From assembly GCF_017356245.1 (NCBI RefSeq), contig NZ_JAFMZZ010000001.1, positions 3,533,201 through 3,597,200 of the forward strand: DNA of 64,000 bases, read 5' to 3'. Below are positions 54,723 to 63,382 of the stretch, piece after piece; the stretch's first letter is position 1, and the number at the start of each line of letters is the position of its first letter. Below the pieces are notes generated by a model. That model was not told where the DNA came from and searched no databases. It was given only the letters and a program-made list of their open reading frames with translations. Position numbers and translations under genes: made by a program. The stretch is from Bordetella petrii (GTDB lineage Bacteria > Pseudomonadota > Gammaproteobacteria > Burkholderiales > Burkholderiaceae_B).

Positions 54723-55933
54723 ATGCGCCCTCGCCCGGCCCGCTGGCCGGCCTCAAAGTGGTGGAAATCTGCTCCACTATTGCCGGCCCGGCCTGCGCCC
54801 GGCTGCTGGCCGACTTCGGCGCCGAAGTCACCAAGGTCGAGCCGCTGGAAGGCGACGGCGTGCGCCAGATGGGCAAGCACGTCGACGATGTATCGCTGTA
54901 CGCGGCCACCATCCTGCGCGGCAAGCGCTCGGTGTCGCTGGACCTGAAATCCGACCAGGGCCGCGCCATCACGCGCGCGCTGATCGACCGGGCCGACATC
55001 CTGGTCGAAAACAACCGCCCCGGGGTCATGGAACGCCTGGGCCTGGGCTACGACACCCTGTCGGCCAGCAACCCCGGACTGGTCATGGTGCGCATCAGCG
55101 GCTATGGCCAGGATGGCCCCTATGCCAGCCGGCCGGGCTACGGCGCCATCTGCGAAGCCTTCGGCGGCGTGCGCCACATGACCGGCGACCCCGACCGTCC
55201 CCCCGCGCGCGTGGCGCTGGCCACCACCGACTACCTGACGGCCGTGTACGCGGCGTTCGGCGCCATGATGGCCATCCATGAACGCGGCCGCACCGGGCTG
55301 GGCCAGGTCGTGGACGCGGCCCTGTACGAAACCTCGTTCAGCCAGATGGAACCCTACGTCCCGGCCTTCGAGAAACTGGGCTTCGTGCCCAAGCGCGTGG
55401 GCCCCAACCTGCCCACCATGGCGCCCAACAGCCTGTACCCCAGCGCCGACGGCGCCTGGGTGCTGATCGCCGCCAACAGCAACATCATCTTCAGCCGGCT
55501 GGCGCAGGTCATGGGGCAGCCCGAACTGCTTGCCGACCCGCGCTTTGCCACCATCCGCGCGCGCGGCGAGCGTCAGAACATGGCGGCGCTGGACGCCATC
55601 ATCAGCGACTGGACGCGCCAGCACGACGCCGAGCCGCTCGAACAGTTGCTGATCGCCGAGTCGATCCCGGCCTCGCGCCTGTACACCATCGCCGACATCT
55701 ACAACGACCCGCACTATGCCGAACGCGGCATGCTGGTGCGCGTGCCGCACGCCACGCTGGGCCACACCACCCAGGCCGGCGTGGTGCCCAGGCTGTCGCG
55801 CACGCCGGGCCATATCCGCCACAGCGGCCCCGACCTGGGCGCCGACACCCGGGCCGTGCTGCAAGAGCTGGGCATGCCCCTCGAAGACATCCAGGCGCTG
55901 CAGGCGCAACAACTCATCAAGACCCGCCCGTAG
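54719..55933 (+). CDS. CaiB/BaiF-family (class III) CoA-transferase
   Basis: A 404-residue class III CoA-transferase with GLKVVEICSTIAGPACARLLADFGAEVTKVEP (in adjoining family blocks), VENNRPGVMERLG and RISGYGQDGPYASRPGYGA. ATG at 54719 overlaps the regulator stop. It is followed 39 bp later by a biotin-dependent carboxyltransferase gene, suggesting activation of an acid to its CoA ester before carboxyl transfer. Confidence 0.9.
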   Translation: MNAPSPGPLAGLKVVEICSTIAGPACARLLADFGAEVTKVEPLEGDGVRQMGKHVDDVSLYAATILRGKRSVSLDLKSDQGRAITRALIDRADILVENNRPGVMERLGLGYDTLSASNPGLVMVRISGYGQDGPYASRPGYGAICEAFGGVRHMTGDPDRPPARVALATTDYLTAVYAAFGAMMAIHERGRTGLGQVVDAALYETSFSQMEPYVPAFEKLGFVPKRVGPNLPTMAPNSLYPSADGAWVLIAANSNIIFSRLAQVMGQPELLADPRFATIRARGERQNMAALDAIISDWTRQHDAEPLEQLLIAESIPASRLYTIADIYNDPHYAERGMLVRVPHATLGHTTQAGVVPRLSRTPGHIRHSGPDLGADTRAVLQELGMPLEDIQALQAQQLIKTRP

Positions 55934-55972
55934 CGCACACGCTGTCCAGGCAGGCACCGACGGAGACCAGGC

Positions 55973-57526
55973 ATGGAAGACTCGCGCGGCACCCCCGCCG
56001 CCCAGGATTGGGAAGCAGAACGGCAAGAGCTGGCCCGGCGGCGCGAACAGGCCGCCGCCATGGGCGGGCCGGAAGCGCTGGCCAAGCACAAGGCGCGCGG
56101 CCGCCTGAACGCGCGCGAGCGCCTTGCGCTGCTGTGCGACGCCGGATCGTTCCGCGAGCTGGGGCGCATCGCCGGCAAGGGCCGCTACGATGCCGACGGC
56201 TTCTTCCAGTCCCTGTCGCCCGTCAACGCCATCATCGGCTCCGGCCGCATCGAAGGCCGCAAGGCGATGATCTCGGCCGATGACTACACGCTGCGCGCGG
56301 GCTCGTCGGAAGCCACCATTTCCGACAAGTGGATCTACGCCGAGCGCATGGCGCTCGACCTGAAAATGCCGCTGGTAAGGTTGGTGGATACCGCCGGCGG
56401 CAGCGTCAAGCTGCTGGAGCAGCAAGGCAGCAGCAAGATTCCCGGCTATCCCACCTGGCCGGTGGTGCCGCTGCTGGACGAAGTGCCCGTCGTGGGCGTG
56501 GCGCTGGGCGCCTGCGCCGGGCTGGGCGCCATCAAGGTGCTGATGTCGCATTTCTCGGTCATGGTGCGCGACCAGGCCCAGGTATTCGCGGCCGGGCCGC
56601 CGGTGGTGAAGCAGGCCTACGGCATCGACATCGACAAGAACGCGCTGGGCGGCTACCAGGTGCACCGCCGCAGCGCGCTGGTGCACAACGAAGCCGCCAG
56701 CGAAGAAGACGCCTTCGCGCAGGCGCGGCGCTTCCTGTCGTACCTGCCGCGCCATGCCGGCCTGATGGCCGACCGCGCCGCCGCCGACGATCCGCCCGGC
56801 CGCGCCGACGACTGGCTGAAAGATGCCATCCCCAAAGACCGCCGCAAGGTCTACGATCCGCGCAAGATCCTGGCATCGGTGTTCGACCGCGACAGCGTGT
56901 TCGAAATCGGCCGCTACCAGGGCGGCTCGACCATCACCGCGCTGGCGCGCCTGCATGGCTATCCGGTGGGCGTGCTGTGCAGCGACCCGCGCGTCTCGGG
57001 CGGCGCGATGACCACCACCTCGGCCTGGAAGATCGAGCGGCACGTCAAGCTGTGCCAAACCTTCAACCTGCCCGTGGTGCACCTGGTCGACCAGCCCGGC
57101 AACGCCACCGGCCCCGAGGCCGAACTCAGCGGCACGCTGCTGGGCGCCGTGCGGGTGCTGACCACTATCGAAAAATCCACCGTGCCCTGGGTATCCATCA
57201 TCATGCGGCGCGCCTTCGGCATGGCCGGCGGCCTGCATGCGCCCAAGCACTTTCCGCAGCTCAATCACCGCTTTGCCTGGCCCTCGGCGCGCTGGGGGTC
57301 GATTCCCATCGAAGGCGGAGTGGCGGCGGCGCATCGCAACGATATCGCGGCCGCCGACGACCCCGCGGCCGAACAGGCGCGGCTGGAAGCCTATTACCAC
57401 CGCATCGCATCGCCGTTCCGCACCGCCGAGAAATTCGGCATGCTGGATGTGATCGATCCGCGCGAAACGCGCGACATTCTGTGCGACTGGGTGGAAGACG
57501 CCTGGGAAGTGCTGAAGGCCCGCTAG
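55973..57526 (+). CDS. Acyl-CoA carboxylase carboxyltransferase subunit (PccB-like)
   Basis: A 517-residue carboxyltransferase of the propionyl-/methylcrotonyl-CoA carboxylase beta class. The N-terminal half has LGAGLGAIKV-like and GPPVVKQAYG motifs and the C-terminal half has FNLPVVHLVDQPGNATGPEAE and IIMRRAFGMAGG. It moves a carboxyl group between biotin and an acyl-CoA. It lies between a CoA-transferase and a Bug gene, and the biotin carrier is two genes downstream. No biotin carboxylase gene is in the cluster. Confidence 0.88.
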   Translation: MEDSRGTPAAQDWEAERQELARRREQAAAMGGPEALAKHKARGRLNARERLALLCDAGSFRELGRIAGKGRYDADGFFQSLSPVNAIIGSGRIEGRKAMISADDYTLRAGSSEATISDKWIYAERMALDLKMPLVRLVDTAGGSVKLLEQQGSSKIPGYPTWPVVPLLDEVPVVGVALGACAGLGAIKVLMSHFSVMVRDQAQVFAAGPPVVKQAYGIDIDKNALGGYQVHRRSALVHNEAASEEDAFAQARRFLSYLPRHAGLMADRAAADDPPGRADDWLKDAIPKDRRKVYDPRKILASVFDRDSVFEIGRYQGGSTITALARLHGYPVGVLCSDPRVSGGAMTTTSAWKIERHVKLCQTFNLPVVHLVDQPGNATGPEAELSGTLLGAVRVLTTIEKSTVPWVSIIMRRAFGMAGGLHAPKHFPQLNHRFAWPSARWGSIPIEGGVAAAHRNDIAAADDPAAEQARLEAYYHRIASPFRTAEKFGMLDVIDPRETRDILCDWVEDAWEVLKAR

Positions 57527-57551
57527 TTCACATCCGCAAGGAGACACGACG

Positions 57552-58541
57552 ATGGAAGCTTCACTACGCAGCTTGATGGTCTGGGTGGCATTCGTGGCGG
57601 CAACTTTCGGATGGCCCGCGCACGCGCAGACATGGCAGCCGCAGCACAGCGTCGAATTCGTAGTGCCGGCCGGCCCGGGCGCGGCGCTGGACACCGCCGC
57701 GCGCGAACTGCAGCGCCTGCTGGAACAGCAAAAGATACTGGACCAGACCCTGGTCATCACCAACAGGCCCGGCGGCAGCGGCGCGGTGGGGCTGCAGACC
57801 CTGCGCGCGCACGAAGGCGATTCGCACTGGGTGGGCACATTTTCAACCGGCATGATCAGCGCCCGGGTGCTGCACCCCGATGCGCTGTCATACGCCGAAA
57901 TGACGCCCATCGCCCTGCTGCTGGAAGAATCCATGCTGGTGGCGGTGCGCGCCGATTCTCCGCTGAAGAATGTGCACGACCTGGTCGCCCAGCTGAAGAA
58001 GAAGCCCGATTCGCTGTCTATCGCGGTGGCCACTTCGGTGGGCAACCACATCCACCTGGCCATCGCCAAGCCGCTGAAAAAGGCCGGCGTGGACATCACC
58101 AAGCTGGTCATCGTGCCGTACAAGTCGTCGGGCGAATCCATTACCGCCCTGCTGGGCGGGCATGTGGACGTCGTGTCGGCCTCGTCGCCCAATGTGCTGG
58201 CGCAGTACAAGGCGGGCACCATCCGCCTGCTGGCCGTTAGCACGGCCGAGCGCCTGCCGGGCCAGCTGTCGGCCGTGCCCACCTGGAAAGAACAGGGCAT
58301 CGACGCGGTATCCACCTCGGTGCAGGGGGTGCTGGGGCCCGCGAACATGAGCCCGGCGCAATTGCAGTACTGGGAATCCGCCCTGGCCAAGGTGGCCGCC
58401 AGCAAGGAATGGAACGACTTTCTGAAAACCCAGCTGTGGCGCCCCCGCTTCGCCAGGCATGAAGAAATGCAGAAAGTGCTGGACGAAGAATACGCGTCCA
58501 CGCGCAGCCTGCTGCTGGACCTGAAACTGGCCAAGCCCTGA
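57552..58541 (+). CDS. Bug/TctC-family periplasmic solute-binding protein
   Basis: A 329-residue Bug-family receptor with a signal peptide ending near AHA-QTWQP. It is more divergent than the others: VEFVVPAGPGAALDTAAR replaces the PFPPGG loop and PTWKEQGIDAV replaces PTxxEAG. TNRPGGSGAVG and IVPYKSSGESITALLGGHVD are still recognisable. It lies between the carboxyltransferase and biotin carrier genes, and so probably captures that pathway's acid. Confidence 0.85.
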   Translation: MEASLRSLMVWVAFVAATFGWPAHAQTWQPQHSVEFVVPAGPGAALDTAARELQRLLEQQKILDQTLVITNRPGGSGAVGLQTLRAHEGDSHWVGTFSTGMISARVLHPDALSYAEMTPIALLLEESMLVAVRADSPLKNVHDLVAQLKKKPDSLSIAVATSVGNHIHLAIAKPLKKAGVDITKLVIVPYKSSGESITALLGGHVDVVSASSPNVLAQYKAGTIRLLAVSTAERLPGQLSAVPTWKEQGIDAVSTSVQGVLGPANMSPAQLQYWESALAKVAASKEWNDFLKTQLWRPRFARHEEMQKVLDEEYASTRSLLLDLKLAKP

Positions 58542-58583
58542 AGGCCCGGCAAACCGACATCAACGCATCAAGGAGAATCCGAC

Positions 58584-58805
58584 GTGGGACGCGCAAACGT
58601 GGTGGCCGAAGTCACCGGCACGGTATGGAAAGTCGAGGCCGCGCCCGGCGCGGCGGTGGGCCCGGACGACGTGGTCATGCTGATCGAGTCGATGAAGATG
58701 GAAATCCCCGTGCTGGCCGCCGGTTCGGGGCGCATCGCCGAGATCCTGGTGCGCGAGGGGGACACCGTCCAGGAAGGCGAGACGGTGGCGGTGCTGGACA
58801 CCTGA
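58584..58805 (+). CDS. Mini biotin carboxyl carrier protein
   Basis: A 73-residue stand-alone biotinyl domain with the biotinylation motif ESMKMEI and target Lys38. The GTG start is supported by AGGAG (58571-58575). It lacks the long N-terminal part of AccB and so resembles the separate carriers of acyl-CoA carboxylases. It probably serves the carboxyltransferase encoded two genes upstream. A biotin carboxylase would have to be supplied from elsewhere. Confidence 0.9.
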   Translation: MGRANVVAEVTGTVWKVEAAPGAAVGPDDVVMLIESMKMEIPVLAAGSGRIAEILVREGDTVQEGETVAVLDT

Positions 58806-58885
58806 GCGGCGAATCGCCCCTGTCTCGCGTTTCTTTCCTTCGCTGGCGGGGAATGCTAGGATTGCCGCGTGCCGGCCATGTGCCG

Positions 58886-58901
58886 AATAATCCGGATGAT
58901 T
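58886..58901. promoter_or_regulatory. Operator-like dyad before the LysR gene
   Basis: AATAATCCGGATGATT (58886-58901) is palindromic except for one central-flank pair. It lies 13 bp before the ATG of the LysR gene. It could be the LysR autoregulatory site; this is inferred from symmetry and position. Confidence 0.45.
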
Positions 58902-58914
58902 GTTCAAAAGCACA

Positions 58915-59802
58915 ATGAGGCTGAATTTCAACTTGCTGTCGACCTTCCTCGCCGTCGCCGAGAATTCCAGTTTCCGCGCGGCCAGCGCCCAGGTGCACTT
59001 GTCGCTGCCGGCGGTCAGCATGCAGATCAAGCAGCTCGAAGAACGCCTGGGTGTCACGCTGTTCCACCGCACCACGCGCAAAGTCGGGCTTACGCCGGAA
59101 GGCGAACAGCTGATGATCAGCGCGCGCAAGGCCATGGCCGAGCTCGATGTCGCGTTCGAGCGCATCCAGCGCGTTGCCGACCTGCACCAGGGCAACCTGT
59201 CTTTCGCCTGCGTGCCCACCGTGGCGGGCACCAGGCTGCCCGCCCTGCTGACCCGCTTCGCGCATGAGTTTCCCCGCATCACGGTGAAAGTCCGCGAGGT
59301 CGCCCAGCCCGGCCTGCTGGCCGCCGTGCGCAAGCGCGAAGTCGACTTCGGCATCGGCGTCGGCCTGCAAGCCGACCCGGCAAGCGAGTTCGAGTCTCAA
59401 GCGCTGTTCGACGACGACTATGTAGCCGTATTTCCCGCCGGCCACCCGTTTTCGGACAAGCGCGCCATTTCCCTGCGGGAGCTGTCCAGAACGCGCCTGC
59501 TGGCGCTGGGCGCGTCGCAGTTCCGCCAGCACCTGCTCGACGCCGCGCAGCATGAAAAGCTGGCGCTCGACCTGAGCTATGAATTCACCCATGTGAACAC
59601 CGTCATCGCCATGATCGAAGCCGGCCTGGGAATCGGCATCTTGCCGGCCGTGGCCATTCCACAGCGCGCGTCGCTGCGGATGTCGCGGGTCATCCGCCCT
59701 TCGATGAAGCGCACCATCGCCATCATCAGAATCAAGGGCCACTCCCTGTCCCCCGCAGCGTTGCAGTTCGTCGACATGTGCGGGGCGCTGGCGGGGCCAT
59801 GA
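58915..59802 (+). CDS. LysR-family regulator
   Basis: A 295-residue LysR protein with HTH LLSTFLAVAENSSFRAASAQ...PAVSMQIKQLEERLG and a normal effector domain. ATG at 58915 is chosen; TTG at 58900 is an alternative. It follows the biotin carrier gene by 109 bp on the same strand and may regulate the flanking carboxyltransferase cluster or the divergent RraA cluster. Confidence 0.87.
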   Translation: MRLNFNLLSTFLAVAENSSFRAASAQVHLSLPAVSMQIKQLEERLGVTLFHRTTRKVGLTPEGEQLMISARKAMAELDVAFERIQRVADLHQGNLSFACVPTVAGTRLPALLTRFAHEFPRITVKVREVAQPGLLAAVRKREVDFGIGVGLQADPASEFESQALFDDDYVAVFPAGHPFSDKRAISLRELSRTRLLALGASQFRQHLLDAAQHEKLALDLSYEFTHVNTVIAMIEAGLGIGILPAVAIPQRASLRMSRVIRPSMKRTIAIIRIKGHSLSPAALQFVDMCGALAGP

Positions 59803-59877
59803 CGGGCATTGAGCCAACGGCCCGCCCACGTCATAATCGCCACATCGATAATGAACAACGCGGGATCAAGGCACTCC

Positions 59878-60540
59878 ATGGCTAGCGCGCGCGACCTGGT
59901 ATACGCGGAACTGCGCCGGCGCCTGATGTCGGGCGCCTTCTTGCCCGGCCAGCGGCTGCGCGAAGAACACATCGCCACCGAACTGGCCGTCAGCCGCACG
60001 CCGGTGCGCAGCGCCATCGAGCGCCTGGTCGAAGACGGCCTGGTGGCGCGCGAGGGGCGGCGCGGCGCGGTGGTCATGGGCTGGCTCGACCGCGACATCA
60101 ACGAGGCCTTCGAGCTGCGCCTGCTGCTCGAACCCTACGCCGCGCGGGCCGCCGCCAGCCGCGCCAGCGCCGGCCAGATCGACGAGCTCGAGCAAATCAA
60201 CGAAAACATGCTGCGCGCGGTGCATTCCGACGACGCCGGGCACGTCGCGCAAGTCCAGCACTGCAACAACCGCTTCCACCATGCCCTGCTGGCGGCGGCG
60301 CAGTCGGCGCGCGTGCGCTCGCTGGTGGAAAACCTGCTCGACATGCCGATCATCATCGGCTCGTTCTACTTCTACAGCCGCGACGACATGCTGCGCAGCG
60401 TCGAGCAGCACCGGCAGATCATCGCCGCCCTGCGCGCGCGCGACCCCGACTTCGCCGAAACCGCCATGCGTTTCCACCTGTCGGCCACGCACCGGCTGTT
60501 TCGCAACCAGCGCAAGCCCGCACCCGCGACAGGCGCCTGA
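59878..60540 (+). CDS. GntR-family (FCD type) regulator
   Basis: A 220-residue GntR protein with a winged helix at about 5-75 (LREEHIATELAVSRTPVRSAIERLVEDGL) and an FCD domain with NNRFHHALL and HRQIIAALRARD motifs that carry metal-binding His residues. The start at 59878 is chosen for AAGG 8 nt upstream; ATG at 59851 is possible. It is convergent with the RraA-like gene (32-bp gap). Confidence 0.85.
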   Translation: MASARDLVYAELRRRLMSGAFLPGQRLREEHIATELAVSRTPVRSAIERLVEDGLVAREGRRGAVVMGWLDRDINEAFELRLLLEPYAARAAASRASAGQIDELEQINENMLRAVHSDDAGHVAQVQHCNNRFHHALLAAAQSARVRSLVENLLDMPIIIGSFYFYSRDDMLRSVEQHRQIIAALRARDPDFAETAMRFHLSATHRLFRNQRKPAPATGA

Positions 60541-60572
60541 CCATCCAGGCGCCCGCGGCGGGCCGGCCGCGT

Positions 60573-61250
60573 TCAGGCCGCGTCGACGGCGCAGCCCTGC
60601 GCGCGCAGGCGCGCATCCACCCACGAAGTGTCCAGCTTGCCCGCGGCGATCTGCGCCAGGGTCTGCTCTTCGGCCGCATGCTTGGCCGCGGCCTGCCGGT
60701 ACAGTTCCTCGGCCTGCTCGTAGGGCACGCACAGCAGCCCGTCTTCGTCGCCCAGGATCAGGTCGCCCGGCGCGATGGCCATGCCGTCCAGCGCCACCGT
60801 GCAGTTGATCTCGCCCGGCCCGTCTTTGTAGGGGCCGCGGTGCGTGATGCCCGCGGCGTACACCGGGAAGGCATTGCGGCCGATGGTGCCGGAATCGCGG
60901 ATGGCGCCGTTGATGACAATGCCGGCGATGCCGCGCGAAGCGGCGTACGAGGTCATGATCTCGCCGATGATGGCGTTGGTGAGATCACCGCCGGCATCCA
61001 CCACGATCACGTCGCCGGGCGCGGCCAGGTCCAATGCCTTGTGCACCATCAGGTTGTCGCCGGGGCGGCAGCGCACCGTCAGCGCGGGGCCGGCCATCAG
61101 CGCGCCGTTGTGCATGGGGCGCAGCCGCGCCCCGCCGGCCGCCATGCGCGACATGCAGTCGCTGACATTGGCCACCGGAATGCGGCGAAACTGCTCGACC
61201 AGTTCAGCGCTGACCGCGCGCTTGCGGGTATGAATCTCGAAGCCGATCAT
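60573..61250 (-). CDS. RraA-like / 4-hydroxy-4-methyl-2-oxoglutarate aldolase family protein
   Basis: A 225-residue RraA-fold protein with VANVSDCMSRM, PGDVIVVDAGGDLTNAIIGE and GIVINGAIRDSG (the Arg-Asp of the aldolase metal/substrate site). Bacterial members often act as pyruvate aldolases or oxaloacetate decarboxylases in aromatic-acid breakdown; E. coli RraA itself inhibits RNase E. Its neighbours, a Bug protein and a 6PGDH-like dehydrogenase, favour the catabolic role. Confidence 0.86.
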   Translation of the reverse strand: MIGFEIHTRKRAVSAELVEQFRRIPVANVSDCMSRMAAGGARLRPMHNGALMAGPALTVRCRPGDNLMVHKALDLAAPGDVIVVDAGGDLTNAIIGEIMTSYAASRGIAGIVINGAIRDSGTIGRNAFPVYAAGITHRGPYKDGPGEINCTVALDGMAIAPGDLILGDEDGLLCVPYEQAEELYRQAAAKHAAEEQTLAQIAAGKLDTSWVDARLRAQGCAVDAA

Positions 61251-61281
61251 GACGGCGCTCCTGAAGTAGTAAATAAAAAGG

Positions 61282-62250
61282 TTATTGCTTGGGGATGCCT
61301 GCTTCCTGCACCACTTTGCCGAACACATCGTGGTCGATGCGGTGGCGTTTGTCCAGGTCTTGCGGCGTGCCCTTCATGACGCTGTAGCCGGCCTGCTGCA
61401 GCTTCTGCACCAGCGCGGGCTGGCCCAGGGCGCGGTTCACCGCGGCATTCAGCGTGGCAATGATATCGTCCGGCGTCTGGCCGGGCGCCATCAGGCCCCA
61501 CCAGATGGTCTGGTCGATCGTCTTGAAGCCGCTTTCCACGAACGTGGGCACGTCCGGCAGCGCGGGCGAGCGCTCGTCGGCCACCACCGCCAGCGCGCGC
61601 ACCTTGCCGGCACGGATCTGCGGCAGCAGCGAGGCCGCCGAACCGGTGTACATGTCGATGCGGCCGCTCATCAGGTCGGGAAACGCTTGCGACCAGCCGC
61701 GATATGGCACGTGCATCAGCTCCATGCCCGCGGCTTTGCGCCACAGGTGGCCGATCAGGTCGCCGCTGCCGCCGATGCCGGGAATGCCCAGCGACACCTG
61801 CCCCGGCCTGGCCTTCGCCGCCTGCACGACGTCGTCCACCGTCTTGAAAGGCGAATCCGGCAGCACCACGAACACGCTGGGCGAAGAGGCCACCAGCCCC
61901 ACCGGCTTGAAGTCCTTGAAAGTGTCGTAGCTCAGCTTCTTGTACAGCCAGGGGTTGAGGACGATGTTGTCGGTCTGCGCCATGACCAGCGTATGCCCGT
62001 CGGGGCGCGCCCGCGCGGTGGCGTCCAGCGCCAGGTTGCCGCCGGCGCCGGGCTTGTTCTCGACCACGATATTCCAGCCCGTGTCCTGGCCGATGGCGGT
62101 GGCCATCATGCGGGTCAGCGTGTCGGTGCCTCCGCCCGGCGGGAACGGCGAGATGAACGTGACGGGCGCGCCGTCCAGGCCGGCCGCCACGGCGGCCGCC
62201 GAGCACGACACCAGCACCGCGGCGGCCATGATTCTTTTCAGGACTTGCAT
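61282..62250 (-). CDS. Bug/TctC-family periplasmic solute-binding protein
   Basis: A 322-residue Bug receptor with a signal peptide ending near AVA-AGLDG. Standard phrases are VTFISPFPPGGGTDTLTR, VVENKPGAGGNLALDAT, MELMHVPYRGWSQAFPDLM and ALPDVPTFVESGFKTI. The start ATG at 62250 was chosen because it opens the signal peptide; the frame continues upstream antisense. It lies 31 bp upstream of the RraA-like gene on the same strand. Confidence 0.9.
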   Translation of the reverse strand: MQVLKRIMAAAVLVSCSAAAVAAGLDGAPVTFISPFPPGGGTDTLTRMMATAIGQDTGWNIVVENKPGAGGNLALDATARARPDGHTLVMAQTDNIVLNPWLYKKLSYDTFKDFKPVGLVASSPSVFVVLPDSPFKTVDDVVQAAKARPGQVSLGIPGIGGSGDLIGHLWRKAAGMELMHVPYRGWSQAFPDLMSGRIDMYTGSAASLLPQIRAGKVRALAVVADERSPALPDVPTFVESGFKTIDQTIWWGLMAPGQTPDDIIATLNAAVNRALGQPALVQKLQQAGYSVMKGTPQDLDKRHRIDHDVFGKVVQEAGIPKQ

Positions 62251-62300
62251 TGTCTTCCTCGCATAGGGGGGTGGGAATGCCGCGGCGCCGCGGCGGAAAT

Positions 62301-63185
62301 CTAGTGTTGCCGCGCCAGCGGCGTCAGCCAGGCCAGCCGCGCCGGCACCGTGTCGGGCACATCGAGCGGCGCCCCGCCGCGCGCCGCGCGCGCCGTCTCG
62401 ATGCCTTGCGCCGTGCGCGCGAACAGGCGTTCCACGCCGTCCAGCACCAGCGGCTGCAGGCCCGCCAGCGCCAGCTGCTCGCGCGCCTCGCGCACTTCGG
62501 CCAGGCGGCGCGGCGCATGCAGCACATGCGAACGCACGAAAGAATCCAGGAAGGCCGTCAACGGCGTGCGGTCCATGTCGCCCAGCACGCCATACAGCGC
62601 CTCGCGCAGGCCCAGCTGCTCGGCCGCCACCAGGCATTCCACCGCCAGGCTTTCCATGCCCTTGGTAAGAATGCTGCGCAGCAGCTTGAGCTGCACCGCG
62701 TCGCCGGCCTGCCCGGCGATGGCCTGGGCGGGAATGCCGCAGCCCTGCGCGAATTCCACGATGGCGGGCGCCGCGGTGCCGGCGCACAGCAGCGGGGTGC
62801 GCGCGCCCAGCAGGGCAATGGCCCCCATGATGGCCACATCGGCGAACGGCACGCCATGGCCGGCCGCCACCGCTGCCGCGGCGCGCATGTCGGCCGCGCT
62901 GGCGGTCGTGAAATCGGCATACAACGCATCGCCGCGCATATGCGGAAGGGCCTGCTCGGCCACGGCCCGCGCGGCATGCCCGTACACCGCCGACACCACC
63001 AGATCGGCTTCGGCCAGCCAGGGGCCGGGGGCCGCGTGTAGCGCCGCGCCATGGGCCTGCGCCCGCGCCTGCATGTCCGGATCCTGGCGCAGCTCGCAAA
63101 TGGCGGGCAAGGCATAGCCGGCGGCGCGCCAGGCCTGAGCGTAGCAATGGCCGACCTCGCCGCAGCCGAGTAGAGCAATTCTCAT
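62301..63185 (-). CDS. 6-phosphogluconate dehydrogenase-like NAD(P)-binding protein (DUF1932 type)
   Basis: A 294-residue dehydrogenase-like protein. The N-terminal Rossmann domain starts MRIALLGCGEVGHCYAQAWR, and the C-terminal helical domain contains LKLLRSILTKGMESLAVECL, typical of the DUF1932 group. Such proteins reduce or oxidise hydroxyacids in catabolic operons. It is the first gene of the minus-strand trio with the Bug and RraA-like genes. The substrate is unknown. Confidence 0.83.
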   Translation of the reverse strand: MRIALLGCGEVGHCYAQAWRAAGYALPAICELRQDPDMQARAQAHGAALHAAPGPWLAEADLVVSAVYGHAARAVAEQALPHMRGDALYADFTTASAADMRAAAAVAAGHGVPFADVAIMGAIALLGARTPLLCAGTAAPAIVEFAQGCGIPAQAIAGQAGDAVQLKLLRSILTKGMESLAVECLVAAEQLGLREALYGVLGDMDRTPLTAFLDSFVRSHVLHAPRRLAEVREAREQLALAGLQPLVLDGVERLFARTAQGIETARAARGGAPLDVPDTVPARLAWLTPLARQH

Positions 63186-63382
63186 GTGGATAAGTACATT
63201 GAAAATACAAAACGGTATATAACCATGCCTAACACACCCAAATCATGCGGGTTATCCCTTAATTTTTAAAACAACTAAAGTACATTCAACCCGGCACGCG
63301 GCCCGCCCGGGCGCCCCGGTCCGGCAGACGCCGCCGCCGGGCCTAGAATGCGGTTTTCGCACGCACGACACACCCTCTTCTC
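63186..63382. promoter_or_regulatory. Divergent promoter region with direct repeats
   Basis: This spacer has AT-rich stretches at 63186-63220 and 63255-63290. AAGTACATTSAA occurs twice (63192-63203 with G; 63278-63289 with C) and could be two sites for one regulator. Exact promoters cannot be assigned. Confidence 0.4.

Noticed and set aside
54623..58552. A 1309-codon open frame on the minus strand
   Set aside because: It is antisense to the CoA-transferase, carboxyltransferase and Bug genes, which have clear family motifs. High GC content keeps antisense frames open, and the translation is low-complexity without a domain.
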